The notes below the pieces were generated by a model that saw only the letters and a program-made list of their open reading frames with translations, had not been told where the DNA came from and did no database searches. Below, in pieces: positions 24,901-36,822 of a stretch of 64,000 nt of DNA. The stretch spans positions 3,226,451 to 3,290,450 of the forward strand of contig AP024683.1 of assembly GCA_025999455.1 (NCBI GenBank), given 5' to 3'. Every line of letters starts with the position of its first letter. The stretch's first letter is position 1. Source of the DNA: Geminicoccaceae bacterium. Lineage in GTDB: Bacteria > Pseudomonadota > Alphaproteobacteria > Geminicoccales > Geminicoccaceae. The position numbers and the translations under genes were made by a program.

Positions 24901-27798
24901 TCAGGCCTCCTGGCGGGTTCGTTCGGGCACCGGAACCGGTGCGGTCGTCGTGATCCTCTCGTCCGCGAGCCGCGGCTCGGGGACCGAGTCCATGGCGGTG
25001 GGTACCCCGGTCTGCGGCTCGGCTCGCGCGGCCACGCGCGCCATGTTGGCGAGCACGAGCATCACCACGCCCACGACCGTCGAGAACACGCCGAGATCGA
25101 ACAGCATGGCGGTCGCGAGCTCGACCTCGCCCAGAAGCGGCACGTGGAAATAGCCGTAATTGCTCGTGAGGAAGGGCCGGTCGAAGAGCCAGCTCCCCAC
25201 CCCGGTCGCGGTCGCGACGAACACGCCGAAGCCGATCAGGGCGTGGTAGTCGATCCGGGTGCGGGCCCGCGCCCAGGCCCAACCCGAGGCCATGTACTGG
25301 ACGATGAGCGCCACGCCCACGACGAGGCCGGCGATGAACCCGCCGCCCGGCTGATTGTGGCCGCGGAAGAAGATGTAGATGCCGACCATGAGGGCGAGCG
25401 GCAGCATGATGCGGGTGGCCACGACCAGCATCATCGGATGCCGATCGGCCGCCTCGGGCTCGTGCGACCAGGTCCTGAGGCGCTGCACGGCCGTGCCGCG
25501 GAAGGTGCTGTCGAGCACGGCGAAGATCGCGAGAGCCGCGATCCCGAGCACGATGATCTCGCCCAAGGTGTCGTAGCCGCGGAAGTCGACGAGGATGACG
25601 TTGACGACGTTCGTACCGCCGCCGCCGGGCTTCGACTCGGCAAGATGGTAGGTCGAGATCGTCGGAATCGCGAAGTCGGAGGTCAGGATCGCCCAGAGAA
25701 GCCCCGTCACGCCGAGGCCAGCCACCGCCGCGATCGCGACGTCGCGGCCGCGCCGGGCGGGGGTCGATTCGCGCGGGCTCTCGCGCGGCAGGTAGTTGAG
25801 CGCCAGGAGCAGGAGCACGGTCGTGACGATCTCGACCGAGAGCTGGGTGAGGGCGAGGTCGGGGGCGGAGAACCAGACGAAGGTCAAGGAGACGATCAAG
25901 CCCACGACCGAGGTGACGATCAGCGCCAAGAGGCGCTGGTGGTGAAAGAGCGCGACGGCGAGCGCCGCCGCGATCGCCCCGGCCCAGAGGAGGAGGCCGA
26001 GCGGCGCGACGGGGAGGCCCGGCCGCTCGCCCGTGCCGATCCCGCCCCAGCCCGTGACGAGCCCCACGGCCAGGATCGCCGCGAGCGTCCAGGCGACCAT
26101 GCGCTGCAACCGCTCGTCGTGGATCGCCTCGCTCACGGCCCGCGCGCCGGTCGCGACCGCCTCGACCGTTGCCTCGAACATCCGCTTCGCTTCGGGCCGC
26201 CAAAGCGCTTCCCGCAGCCGGACGATCGGGCCGAAGGCGGCGAGCAGGACGAGACCCGCGAAGAGCGCCACCCCGCTCGCGACGAGCGCAGGGGTCACGC
26301 CGTGCCAGAGCTTCAAGGTCGCTTCGGGAGCCGCACCGGCGGTGACCGCCTCGGCCGCGAGCCGCACGAGGGGCCCGGCCACGGGCTCGGCCAGGATCCC
26401 GATCAGGACGACCGCCGCCACGAGCAGCGCGACGGGCAGCCACATGCCCGCGGGCGGGTCGTGTGGCCGGTGCGGATAGTCGTCCCGGACCGGGCCCAAG
26501 AAGACGTGGGTCACGTAGCGGAAGGAGTAGGCGACCGAGCAGGTCGCGGCGAGTACCGCGAGGATCGGGAAGAGACGCCCGGTCCCGCCCCATTCGGTGT
26601 GGAGCGCCTCTTCGAGCATGAGCTCCTTCGAAAGGAAGCCGTTCAAGGGCGGGATGCCCGCCATCGAGAGCGAGGCGAGAATCGCGAGCGTGCCGGTGAT
26701 CGGCATGAGGTGGAGGAGCCCACCCAGCCGGCGCGCGTCGCGGGTGTGCGCCTCGTGGTCGACGATGCCGGCGGTCATGAAAAGCGCTGCCTTGAAGCTC
26801 GCATGGTTGAGCACGTGGAAGACCGCGGCGAGCGCCGCCGTGCCCGTGCCGAGCCCCAAGAGCATCGTCACGAGCCCGAGATGGCTCACGGTCGAGAAGG
26901 CCAAAAGCGCCTTGAGGTCGTCTTTGAAGATCGCGATCCAAGCCGCGATCAGCATGGTGAGGAGGCCCGTGCCGGCAACGATCAGGAACCAGGCCTCGGT
27001 CCCCGACAGCACGGGCCAGAGCCGGCCCATGAGGAAGAGCCCGGCCTTCACCATGGTCGCCGAATGGAGGTAGGCGGAGACGGGGGTGGGCGCCGCCATC
27101 GCGTGCGGCAGCCAGAAATGGAAGGGGAACTGGGCGGATTTCGTGAAGGCGCCGGCGAGCACGAGGAGGAGGATCGGCAGGTAGAGCTCGGAGCCCTTCA
27201 CGGCCTCGGCGCGCGTCAGGATCGTGGTGAGCTCGTAGGAGCCCGCGACCTGGGCGAGGAGGAGGAGCCCGGCCAGGAGGGCGAGCCCGCCCGCGCCGGT
27301 CACGACGAGCGCCATCCGCGCGCCTTGCCGACCTTCGGGGAGGTGCCGCCAATAGCCGATCAAGAGGAACGAGGAGAGGCTCGTGAGCTCCCAGAAGATC
27401 ACGAGCAGGAGCACGTTGTCGGACAGGACGATCCCGACCATCGCCCCCTGGAAGAGCAGGAGGAAGGCGTAGAATCGACCCATCGGATCCTCGCGCGAGA
27501 GGTAGAAGCGCGCGTAAGTGACGATCAAGAGGCCGATCGCGAGGATCAAAAAGGCGAAGAAGAAGCCGAAGCCGTCGAGGAAGAAGCTCGCCTCGAGGCC
27601 GGCCTGCGGGAGCCAGGGAAAGCTCGCCCGCACGACCTCGCCGCGGAACACGGCGGGCGCCTGAACGAGGAGGAGGGCGAGGGCGAGGGCGGTGACGGCG
27701 CCGGTCGCGAGCGCGCAGACGTTCCGCCCGGAGCGGATCAGGAGCGGCGGCAGGACGGCGCCCAGAAAGGGCAGGAGAGCGATCAGGGCGAGGTTCAT
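24901..27798 (-). CDS. mrpA: Mrp antiporter fused subunits A and B
   Basis: A 965-residue protein combining MrpA with MrpB, as in the PhaAB type of alphaproteobacteria (group 2 operon without a free mrpB). The N-terminal NuoL-like domain (about 1-500) has KSAQFPFHFWLPHAMAAPTP and HSATMVKAGLF. A DUF4040 module follows around 610-690 (WFSAPDLALTQLSVEIVTTV). The MrpB part lies at about 800-935 with IYIFFRGHNQPGGGF. It catalyses Na+ or K+ exchange for protons in alkaline or salt stress as part of the complex. The operon runs A/B-C-D-E-F-G, starting from a likely promoter at 27904-27933. Confidence 0.95.
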   Translation of the reverse strand: MNLALIALLPFLGAVLPPLLIRSGRNVCALATGAVTALALALLLVQAPAVFRGEVVRASFPWLPQAGLEASFFLDGFGFFFAFLILAIGLLIVTYARFYLSREDPMGRFYAFLLLFQGAMVGIVLSDNVLLLVIFWELTSLSSFLLIGYWRHLPEGRQGARMALVVTGAGGLALLAGLLLLAQVAGSYELTTILTRAEAVKGSELYLPILLLVLAGAFTKSAQFPFHFWLPHAMAAPTPVSAYLHSATMVKAGLFLMGRLWPVLSGTEAWFLIVAGTGLLTMLIAAWIAIFKDDLKALLAFSTVSHLGLVTMLLGLGTGTAALAAVFHVLNHASFKAALFMTAGIVDHEAHTRDARRLGGLLHLMPITGTLAILASLSMAGIPPLNGFLSKELMLEEALHTEWGGTGRLFPILAVLAATCSVAYSFRYVTHVFLGPVRDDYPHRPHDPPAGMWLPVALLVAAVVLIGILAEPVAGPLVRLAAEAVTAGAAPEATLKLWHGVTPALVASGVALFAGLVLLAAFGPIVRLREALWRPEAKRMFEATVEAVATGARAVSEAIHDERLQRMVAWTLAAILAVGLVTGWGGIGTGERPGLPVAPLGLLLWAGAIAAALAVALFHHQRLLALIVTSVVGLIVSLTFVWFSAPDLALTQLSVEIVTTVLLLLALNYLPRESPRESTPARRGRDVAIAAVAGLGVTGLLWAILTSDFAIPTISTYHLAESKPGGGGTNVVNVILVDFRGYDTLGEIIVLGIAALAIFAVLDSTFRGTAVQRLRTWSHEPEAADRHPMMLVVATRIMLPLALMVGIYIFFRGHNQPGGGFIAGLVVGVALIVQYMASGWAWARARTRIDYHALIGFGVFVATATGVGSWLFDRPFLTSNYGYFHVPLLGEVELATAMLFDLGVFSTVVGVVMLVLANMARVAARAEPQTGVPTAMDSVPEPRLADERITTTAPVPVPERTRQEA

Positions 27799-27903
27799 CG
27801 GCCGCGCGCGGGCGCTCCCTGGACTGCGGTCGAGCGGCCGTCCGGGACCGGCGCGGGCGCCTCGGGAGCGGCGCGAGCCGGCCGGCGACGGCCGGCGTCC
27901 GCA

Positions 27904-27933
27904 GCCTTATGGCCGGCCCGCCGGAAAGTGCAA
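27904..27933 (-). promoter_or_regulatory. Predicted promoter of the mrp operon
   Basis: On the minus strand TTGCAC (27933-27928) and TAAGGC (27909-27904) are 18 bp apart. The implied leader of about 100 nt contains repeated GGCCGGC blocks that could form a hairpin before mrpA. Confidence 0.3.
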
Positions 27934-27956
27934 CCGCGAACGGCCGGCGCGGCGGC

Positions 27957-29543
27957 TCAAAAGCCGAGGGCGAGGCCGTCCTTGCGCGGGTCGCTCGCGC
28001 CCACGAGCACGCCGCGCTTGCGGTCGATCAGGATCGCCTGGGCGCCACCGAGCGGTCCCTCGGGCTCGAGGATCGCATGGCCCTTCTCCTGGAGCCCGGC
28101 ACGCGCCGCCGCCGGGATGCGGCGCTCGACCTCCATGTCGAAGGGGTAGGCGGAAAAGCGCGGCAGCTCGACCGCCGCCTGCGGGTCGAGACCGTGGTCG
28201 ACGATCGCCGAGAGGAGCTGGGCTTGGCCCACGGGCTGGAAATGCCCGCCCATGACGCCGAAGGCGAGCCAGGCCTCGCCGCCCTTGAAGGCCATGGCCG
28301 GGATGATCGTGTGCATCGGCCGCTTGCCCGGGCCGATCGCGTTCGGGTGCGCGGGATCGAGGCGGAAGGATTTGCCCCGGTTGTGGAAGAGCACCCCGGT
28401 CTCGGGGCAGCAGATCCCCGAGCCGAACGGTTCGAAGAGCGAGTTGATGAGCGAGACGGCGTTCAGGTCCTTGTCGACCACCGTGAGGTAGGTCGTGTCC
28501 TTGTGCGGCTCGAGGAGCGGCGGCGGCAGCTCGCGCAGTGCCCGTTCGGGGTCGATCCGCTCGCGCAGCCGGGCGGCGTAGGCCTTGTCGAGCCAACGCT
28601 CGACCGGCACCGGGACCGCGGCCGGATCGGCGAGGAGCGCGTCGCGGTCGCGGAAGGCGAGCTTGCTCGCTTCGGCGAAGAGGTGGAGCCGCTCCGCACC
28701 CAAGAGCTCGAGCGAGCCCAAGGGATAGCCCTCGAGCAGGTTCAAGATCTGCAGCGCCACCACCCCCTGCCCGTTGGGCGGGCATTCGTAGACCCGCACG
28801 TCGCGGTAGAGCGTGTGGATCGGCTCGACCTGCTCGGCGGTCTGGGCGGCGAAGTCGGCCTCCTCGTGCAAGCCGCCCGCGGCGCGCAGCGTCGCGACCA
28901 TCTTGGCCGCGAGCTCGCCCTCGTAGAACGCGGCCACGCCCCGTTCGGCGATCGTCTCGAGCGTGCGGGCGAGGACCGGGAAACGCACGACCCGCCCCTC
29001 CGCGGGTGGCCGGCCACCGGGCAAGTAGAAGTCCTTCGCCCCCCGGCTACGCTCGAGCGTGGCGATCGCGCGTCGCCAGTCGAAGGCCACCCGCGGCGTC
29101 ACGGGGAACCCTTCCGCAGCGAGCCGGATCGCCGGCTGCAGGAGCTCGCCGAGCGGGCGGGTGCCGAACCGTTCGGCGAGGAGCTGCCAGGCACGGAGCG
29201 CGCCGGGCACGGTCACGGCGTGCGGGCTGCCCGAGTCGATCTCGCGCAGGCCCTCGGCCCGCAGCCGTTCGACGGTCGCCGCCGCCGGCGCGCGACCCGA
29301 GCCGTTGACCGCCACGACACCGCCCGAGGCCGGGGCCACGAGCGCGAAGCAATCGCCGCCGATCCCGGTCATCGCCGGCTCGACCACGCACTGGAGGGCC
29401 ACCGCCGCGAGCGCCGCGTCGACCGCGTTGCCGCCCGAGCGGAGCACGTCGAGGGCCGCGAGCGTGGCGAGCGGGGTGGAGGTCGCGGCCATCCCCTGGA
29501 CGCCGTAGGCGGCCGAACGGCCGAGCAGGTGGAAGTCGCGCAT
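27957..29543 (-). CDS. Gamma-glutamyltransferase family protein (no signal peptide)
   Basis: A 528-residue Ntn-hydrolase of the gamma-glutamyltransferase/cephalosporin-acylase family. The self-cleavage and catalytic Thr is expected in HKDTTYLTVVDKDLNAVS (about residue 350), giving a large and a small subunit. Other marks are GGNAVDAALAA, TGIGGDCFALV, NGSGRAP, ECPPNGQGVVALQILNLLEG and GKRPMHTIIPAM. No signal peptide is visible, so it may act in the cytoplasm on gamma-glutamyl compounds or on another amide; substrate unknown. Its promoter is at 29586-29614. Confidence 0.9.
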   Translation of the reverse strand: MRDFHLLGRSAAYGVQGMAATSTPLATLAALDVLRSGGNAVDAALAAVALQCVVEPAMTGIGGDCFALVAPASGGVVAVNGSGRAPAAATVERLRAEGLREIDSGSPHAVTVPGALRAWQLLAERFGTRPLGELLQPAIRLAAEGFPVTPRVAFDWRRAIATLERSRGAKDFYLPGGRPPAEGRVVRFPVLARTLETIAERGVAAFYEGELAAKMVATLRAAGGLHEEADFAAQTAEQVEPIHTLYRDVRVYECPPNGQGVVALQILNLLEGYPLGSLELLGAERLHLFAEASKLAFRDRDALLADPAAVPVPVERWLDKAYAARLRERIDPERALRELPPPLLEPHKDTTYLTVVDKDLNAVSLINSLFEPFGSGICCPETGVLFHNRGKSFRLDPAHPNAIGPGKRPMHTIIPAMAFKGGEAWLAFGVMGGHFQPVGQAQLLSAIVDHGLDPQAAVELPRFSAYPFDMEVERRIPAAARAGLQEKGHAILEPEGPLGGAQAILIDRKRGVLVGASDPRKDGLALGF

Positions 29544-29585
29544 CGTTGCGTCTCCGGGACCGTGGCTCTTCGGGGCGGCGGGGCG

Positions 29586-29614
29586 CTTCTAGGGGTGGCT
29601 CGGCCGCCCGCCAA
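29586..29614 (-). promoter_or_regulatory. Predicted promoter of the gamma-glutamyltransferase gene
   Basis: Minus strand TTGGCG (29614-29609), 17 bp, TAGAAG (29591-29586), 42 bp before the ATG at 29543. It separates this gene from the rplU-rlmH block. Confidence 0.45.
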
Positions 29615-29635
29615 GGCGCGTGCGCGTCGCCCGTC

Positions 29636-30091
29636 TCATTCGCGATGGTAAGGGTGCCCCGCGAGGATGCTGTGCGCGCGGTAGAGCTGTTCGACGAGCA
29701 CGAGGCGGGCGAGCTCGTGCGGCAGGGTGAGCCGGCCGAGGGCGAGGACGAGATCGGCCCGCGCGCGCACCGCCGGGTCGAGCCCGTCCGCCCCGCCGAT
29801 CGCGAAGGCGACCGTGCGCCGCCCCTCCTCCCGCCAACGGCCGAGCCGTTCGGCGAAGGCGCGACTCGTGAGGACAACGCCTCGCTCGTCGAGGGCGACG
29901 AGCGGCGCCTCGGGTGGCGAGGCGGCCAGGATCGCCCGCCCCTCCTCGCTCCGCCGCCGCGCCGGATCGGCCGTGCGGGCTTCGATCTCGCGGATCTCGA
30001 CCGGCCAGGGCAGCCGGTCGAGATAGCGCGCCAGGAGCTCGCCGAGCGCCGGGTCGCGGCAGCGGCCGACCGCGAGGACGAGGCAGCGCAA
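29636..30091 (-). CDS. rlmH: 23S rRNA (pseudouridine1915-N3)-methyltransferase
   Basis: A 151-residue SPOUT methyltransferase that modifies pseudouridine 1915 of 23S rRNA using SAM. The knotted C-terminal part is visible in VAFAIGGADGLDP and LALGRLTLPHELARLVLVEQLYRAHSILAGHPYH. The start is a TTG at 30091, the only reasonable one in frame with the family N-terminus. It follows rsfS by 12 bp, the usual alphaproteobacterial order. Confidence 0.94.
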   Translation of the reverse strand: MRCLVLAVGRCRDPALGELLARYLDRLPWPVEIREIEARTADPARRRSEEGRAILAASPPEAPLVALDERGVVLTSRAFAERLGRWREEGRRTVAFAIGGADGLDPAVRARADLVLALGRLTLPHELARLVLVEQLYRAHSILAGHPYHRE

Positions 30092-30103
30092 GCCCGACCG
30101 GCC

Positions 30104-30529
30104 TCACGAGCCGGCCGCGGCGACCCGCGTCGGCGGCAGGAGCGACCAGAGCTTCTCGATGTCGTAGAGGGCCCGGGCCTCGGCGCGGAACAGGTGGACG
30201 ATCACGTCGCCCGCGTCGATCAGCACCCAGTTCGCTTGCGGGTCGCCGAGCCCCTCGACCGAGGCCGAGCCGTGGCCGGCCTGCTTCATGCGGTCGAGCA
30301 ACTTCTCCGCCATCGAGGTGATGTGCCGGCTCGAGGTGCCGGTCGCCACCACCATCCAATCGGCGATGTCGGTCTTGCCCTCGAGCGGGATGAACACCGG
30401 CTCGATCGCCTTGTCGTCCTCGAGCGAGCGTCGCACGAGCTCCAAGAGCTGATCGGTCGGCAGAAGCTTCAGCGGTTGCGACGGGCTTCGTTGTCCGTCG
30501 GCCGGTTGGATGTCGTCGATCGCCCCCAC
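30104..30529 (-). CDS. rsfS: Ribosome silencing factor
   Basis: A RsfS/Iojap family protein that binds L14 and keeps ribosomal subunits apart in starvation. Diagnostic parts are DIADWMVVATGTSSRHITSMAEKL and WVLIDAGDVIVHLFRAEARALYDIEKLW. The start is uncertain: GTG 30529 gives 141 residues but overlaps the end of nadD by 61 bases. TTG 30445 or GTG 30436 would give the more usual short N-terminus without overlap. No ATG is available. I keep the long form as the annotated extent. Confidence 0.88.
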   Translation of the reverse strand: MGAIDDIQPADGQRSPSQPLKLLPTDQLLELVRRSLEDDKAIEPVFIPLEGKTDIADWMVVATGTSSRHITSMAEKLLDRMKQAGHGSASVEGLGDPQANWVLIDAGDVIVHLFRAEARALYDIEKLWSLLPPTRVAAAGS

Positions 30530-31224
30530 TCCCCGATCGGGGCCGGCAGCGGCATGCGGCCCGCACGAATGGCCGTGCTCGAGGCCGGGTGCGGACGGAT
30601 CACGAGGAACGTCCAGGCCGGCGGCGGCAGATCGGGCAGCTCGCGCGCCCGCGCCGCCTCGACCCGGGCGGCCGCGAACCGCCGCGCCGCTGCCCCGGCC
30701 AAGGCACCACGACAATAGGGATCACGGGCGACGACCGCAATCGGCACCCGTGCGACGATCTCCTGCCAATGCCGCCAGCGCGGGAGCTGGGCGAGATTGT
30801 CCGCTCCCAGGAGCAAGACGAAGCGGTAGCCCCGCCAGCGGGCGAGCCGGCGCAGGAGATCGACCGTGTAGACCGTGCCGAACCGCCGCTCGAGGTCGAG
30901 CACGCGGATGCGCGGGTGCCGTGCCATCGCCCGCGCGGACGCGAAGCGCTCCGCGAAGGGCGCCATGCCGGCCCGGGGCTTGAGCGGGTTCTGCGGGCTC
31001 ACGAGCCACCAGACCGAATCGAGCCCGAGCCGCTTCAGCGCCTCGACGCTCACGTAGAGGTGCCCCTCGTGGGCCGGATTGAAGGAGCCGCCCAGGAGTC
31101 CCACCCGGAGCGGCCGTCCGGGCTGGGTCGGCGGCTCGGGCTCGTCGAGCGGCAGGAGGACCCGGACCCGCCGCCTGAGCCCGCCGGTCGGGTCGGGGGG
31201 TGGTGCGGGTCCGGTGAAGCTCAC
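30469..31224 (-). CDS. nadD: Nicotinate-nucleotide adenylyltransferase
   Basis: A 251-residue nucleotidyltransferase that adenylates nicotinate mononucleotide in NAD synthesis. The [15 protein letters not shown] motif (HxGH type), [28 protein letters not shown] and the SSTAIR motif are present. The N-terminal extension of about 40 residues before the fold (Pro/Arg-rich) is longer than usual. GTG 31224 overlaps the proA stop (GTGA). The 3' end runs into the possible 5' end of rsfS. Confidence 0.94.
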   Translation of the reverse strand: MSFTGPAPPPDPTGGLRRRVRVLLPLDEPEPPTQPGRPLRVGLLGGSFNPAHEGHLYVSVEALKRLGLDSVWWLVSPQNPLKPRAGMAPFAERFASARAMARHPRIRVLDLERRFGTVYTVDLLRRLARWRGYRFVLLLGADNLAQLPRWRHWQEIVARVPIAVVARDPYCRGALAGAAARRFAAARVEAARARELPDLPPPAWTFLVIRPHPASSTAIRAGRMPLPAPIGEWGRSTTSNRPTDNEARRNR

Positions 31225-32498
31225 CCCGGCCGACACTGGCCGTTGCCGCGCACCACGTATTTGAAGGTCGTGAGCTGCTCGACGCCGACCGGCCCACGGG
31301 CGTGCAGCCGCCCGGTGGCGATGCCGATCTCCGCACCCATCCCGAACTCGCCGCCGTCGGCGAACTGGGTGCTCGCATTGTGGAGCACGATCGCGCTGTC
31401 GACCCGGGCGAGGAAGGTCTCGGCCGCCGTCCGGTCCTCGGCGATGATCGCGTCCGTGTGGTGCGAGCCGTAGCGTTCGACGTGGGCGATCGCCTCCTCG
31501 AGCCCGGCCACCACCTTCACCGCCAAGATCGCATCGAGATATTCGGTCGCCCAATCCGCCTCGGTGGCCGGCACGGCGCGCGGCTCGAGCGCGCAGGTCT
31601 CGGGGCAGCCGCGGATCTCGCAGCCGCGGCGGATCAAGGCGTCGAGCACGGGCGGCAAGAGGCGCGGCGCCGCCGCCCGATCGCACAGGAGGGTCTCGGT
31701 CGCCCCGCAGATCCCGGTCCGCCGCAGTTTGGCGTTGACCGTGACGGCGATCGCCATGTCGAGATCGGCGCTCTCGTGCAGGTAGGTGTGGCAATTGCCC
31801 TCGAGATGCGCGAGCACGGGGATGCGGCTCTCGGCGTAGACCCGCTCGATCAAGGACTTGCCGCCGCGCGGCACGATCACGTCGACGAACTCGCTCATCC
31901 GCAGGAGATGGCCCACCGCGGCCCGGTCGCTCGTCGGTACGGTCTGGATCGCCGCTTTCGGCAGCCCGGCCGCCTCGAGCCCGGCGTGGAGGCAGGCGAG
32001 GATCGCCCGACTCGAGCGGAAACTCTCGCTGCCGCCCCGCAAGATCGCGGCGTTGCCGGCCTTGAGGCAGAGACCACCCGCGTCGGCGGTGACGTTGGGC
32101 CGGCTCTCGTAGACGATCCCGATCACGCCCAGAGGAACCCGCACCCGGGCGATGTCGAGCCCGTTCGGGCGCGTCCAGCGGGCCAGTTCGGTGCCGACCG
32201 GATCCGGGAGGTCGGCGATCTCCTCGAGGCCCCGGGCCATCGCCTCGACCCGCTTCTCGTCGAGCATGAGCCGATCGAGCATCGCCTTGCCGAGACCTTT
32301 CGCCTCGGCTTCGGCCAGGTCCTCGCCGTTGATCGCGACGATGTGGTGCCGCCGGGTCCGGAGCTCGGCCGCGGCGTGCCGCAAGGCGCGGTCCTTGGCG
32401 GCGCGCGGGACCGTGGCGAGCACCCGTTGCGCCGCGCGTGCGGCCCGGCCGAGCTCGTGCATGCGCGCTTCGAGATCCTCGTCGACAAGGCTCGCCAT
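31221..32498 (-). CDS. proA: Glutamate-5-semialdehyde dehydrogenase (gamma-glutamyl phosphate reductase)
   Basis: A 425-residue aldehyde-dehydrogenase-fold enzyme for the second step of proline synthesis. Marks are [55 protein letters not shown], and the catalytic Cys in [34 protein letters not shown] closes the family pattern. ATG 32498 has an AGGAGG site. A promoter-like pair at 32523-32552 suggests proA can be transcribed independently of proB, from which it is separated by a monooxygenase gene. Confidence 0.96.
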   Translation of the reverse strand: MASLVDEDLEARMHELGRAARAAQRVLATVPRAAKDRALRHAAAELRTRRHHIVAINGEDLAEAEAKGLGKAMLDRLMLDEKRVEAMARGLEEIADLPDPVGTELARWTRPNGLDIARVRVPLGVIGIVYESRPNVTADAGGLCLKAGNAAILRGGSESFRSSRAILACLHAGLEAAGLPKAAIQTVPTSDRAAVGHLLRMSEFVDVIVPRGGKSLIERVYAESRIPVLAHLEGNCHTYLHESADLDMAIAVTVNAKLRRTGICGATETLLCDRAAAPRLLPPVLDALIRRGCEIRGCPETCALEPRAVPATEADWATEYLDAILAVKVVAGLEEAIAHVERYGSHHTDAIIAEDRTAAETFLARVDSAIVLHNASTQFADGGEFGMGAEIGIATGRLHARGPVGVEQLTTFKYVVRGNGQCRPG

Positions 32499-32522
32499 AG
32501 CGTCCTCCTCCACCCGGCGCGC

Positions 32523-32552
32523 GGCCTAGCACCGCGGCCGGGCTCCCGCCAA
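32523..32552 (-). promoter_or_regulatory. Predicted promoter upstream of proA
   Basis: Minus strand TTGGCG (32552-32547), 18 bp, TAGGCC (32528-32523), 24 bp before the ATG at 32498. Confidence 0.35.
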
Positions 32553-32560
32553 GGAGGGGC

Positions 32561-33790
32561 TCAGGGGAGCGGCAACGGCAAAGGCAGCGCCATGGGCCGG
32601 ATGAGCCCGTGCATGACCCGCTGCTTGAGGGCGGGCAGGGCCCCCAGGAGCCGCAGACCGAGCGTGCGGGCGAGGCGGACCGGCGGCAGGTCGCTCGCGA
32701 CGGCAGCCGCCAGCCCCTCGGTCACCGCGAGCCGGGCCCGGATGTCCGGCAAACGCGCCCGCTCGTAGGCCAAGAGCAGATCGGGCGACCAGGGCGGCTC
32801 GCCACGCGCCCGCGCCCGGCCGACGAGTTCGGCCAGCACCGCCACGTCGCGCAGCGAGGTGTTGAGGCCCTGGGCGCCGACCGGCGAGAGCGCGTGCGCG
32901 GCTTCGCCCAGAAGCGCCGCGCGCGGGGCGACGAGCCGGCGGGCCACCATCGGCACGAGCGGCCAGGCCTCGCGCGGGCCGACCTCGCCCACCTCGCCGA
33001 GCCAGCGCCGCACGCGCCGCTCGACCTCGTCGCGGAAGGCCGCGTCGGGAAGGCGCATCAACCGCTTCGCCGAAGCGTCCGGCTCGATCCAGACGAGGCT
33101 CGAGCGATCGCCCGGGAGCGGCACCATGGTGAAGGCGCCGCCCGGTCGATGCAGCTCGATCGACACCCCACGATGCGGCCGGGCGTGAGAAAAGCTCGTG
33201 GCGATCGCGGTCCGCCCACTCGCCCGCTCTTCGGCCGCGATCCGCAGCGAGCGCCGCACTACGGAACGGCGACCGTCGGCAGCCACCACCATGGGTGCTC
33301 GAAGGCTCCCACGGCCGTGGACCAGAAGAAGCCCGTCGCGCTCGCGCAGGACCGTTTCGAGCGGTGCCTCTCCGAAGAGCTCCGCGCCGGCCCGGCGCAG
33401 GGCGGCGATCGAGGCCGCGCGGAGCCGGCCGATCCGCACGTTGCGGCCGAATTCGGCGAGGCCGATCTCGGCCGCCTCGAAGGTCACGTCGGCTTCGGGC
33501 TCGGCCTCGTCGGACGGGAGACTCACGAGACGCAGGGCACGCAACGGGGCGCTCTCGGCCGCGACCTCCGCCCCGACTCCGAGCCGATCGAGGAGCTCGA
33601 GCGCGGGGCCGAGCAACGCCACGGTCCGCGCTTCGTCGGGCGAGGCCTCGCCCGGGGCCGGGAAAGGGCGCGCGTCGAGGAGCGCGATCGAACACCCGGC
33701 GCGGGCCAGTGCCGCGGCCGCCGCGAGCCCGGCCGGCCCGCCGCCCACCACCGCGATCGTCGGGCCCGTGGCGCTCGCGCGCTCGGGCAT
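32561..33790 (-). CDS. FAD-dependent monooxygenase, UbiH/UbiF family
   Basis: A 409-residue class A flavoprotein hydroxylase. It has the FAD-binding GGGPAGLAAAAALARAG near the start, the VAADGRRSVVRRSL motif in the middle, and AALLGEAAHALSPVGAQGLNTSLRD, the UbiH-type second FAD motif. The likely role is ring hydroxylation in ubiquinone synthesis (UbiF, UbiH, UbiI or UbiL type). It sits between proA and proB, an insertion seen in some relatives. ATG 33790 is preferred because a promoter at 33830-33858 would place the transcript start right at the alternative ATG 33823. Confidence 0.88.
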   Translation of the reverse strand: MPERASATGPTIAVVGGGPAGLAAAAALARAGCSIALLDARPFPAPGEASPDEARTVALLGPALELLDRLGVGAEVAAESAPLRALRLVSLPSDEAEPEADVTFEAAEIGLAEFGRNVRIGRLRAASIAALRRAGAELFGEAPLETVLRERDGLLLVHGRGSLRAPMVVAADGRRSVVRRSLRIAAEERASGRTAIATSFSHARPHRGVSIELHRPGGAFTMVPLPGDRSSLVWIEPDASAKRLMRLPDAAFRDEVERRVRRWLGEVGEVGPREAWPLVPMVARRLVAPRAALLGEAAHALSPVGAQGLNTSLRDVAVLAELVGRARARGEPPWSPDLLLAYERARLPDIRARLAVTEGLAAAVASDLPPVRLARTLGLRLLGALPALKQRVMHGLIRPMALPLPLPLP

Positions 33791-33829
33791 CGCCGGCTCG
33801 CTTCGAGGATCACCGCGTCCCATGGCGCG

Positions 33830-33858
33830 GACCTATGGTCCGGCGCGCAGAGCGGCAA
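33830..33858 (-). promoter_or_regulatory. Predicted promoter of the UbiH-like gene
   Basis: Minus strand TTGCCG (33858-33853), 17 bp, TAGGTC (33835-33830). The expected transcript start is near 33823, leaving a leader of about 30 nt before ATG 33790. Confidence 0.45.
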
Positions 33859-33888
33859 GACGCGCCGGCGGCGGCAGCGCGCCGCGGC

Positions 33889-36342
<2,454 letters not shown>

Positions 36343-36352
36343 GCTCGTCTCC

Positions 36353-36673
36353 TCAGGCGGCGTCCGGGCGCGCGATCTCGGTGATGCGCACGACCGAGAT
36401 GTCCTGCCGGTGACCGGTCCGCCGCTTGTAGTTCTTGCGCCGCTTCTTTTTGAAAATGACGATCTTGGGCCCGCGGGTCTGTTCGAGCAAGGTACCCACG
36501 ACCTTGGCCCCCGGCACGAGCGGCGTGCCGACGAGCGGCTGCTCGCCGCCCAGCATCAAGACCTGGTCGAACTCGACCGTCTGCCCGGCCTCGCCCGGCA
36601 GCCGCTCGATCTTGATCACGTCGTTCTTGGCGACGCGGTACTGCTTGCCGCCGGTGCGGATCACTGCGTACAT
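36353..36673 (-). CDS. rplU: 50S ribosomal protein L21
   Basis: A 106-residue L21: [14 protein letters not shown] start, [20 protein letters not shown], and the C-terminal rRNA-binding [17 protein letters not shown]. First gene of the L21-L27 unit, with the strongest promoter in the window upstream and a leader of about 60 nt. Confidence 0.98.
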   Translation of the reverse strand: MYAVIRTGGKQYRVAKNDVIKIERLPGEAGQTVEFDQVLMLGGEQPLVGTPLVPGAKVVGTLLEQTRGPKIVIFKKKRRKNYKRRTGHRQDISVVRITEIARPDAA

Positions 36674-36741
36674 GGTCGGAAGTGTCCGAGGTGGGAACGA
36701 GCTGCGGTGTCGCGCCGCCGCTGGCGCCGGCGCGAGATCGC

Positions 36742-36769
36742 ACTATAGCCCGGCGCCCGACCCTGTCAA
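36742..36769 (-). promoter_or_regulatory. Promoter of rplU-rpmA
   Basis: Minus strand TTGACA (36769-36764), 16 bp, TATAGT (36747-36742): near-consensus sigma-70-type promoter. The leader of roughly 60 nt before the ATG is GC-rich and has no clear structure that I can call. Confidence 0.75.
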
Positions 36770-36822
36770 CGCGACTCCCCCCGCGGGCAACCGGGTGGTA
36801 GCGTCTCCAGCGAGAAGGTCCG

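Noticed and set aside
24862-28149. A 1095-codon open frame on the plus strand across the mrp operon
   Set aside because: Antisense shadow of the mrpA/B and mrpC genes; highly charged, repetitive translation without motifs.
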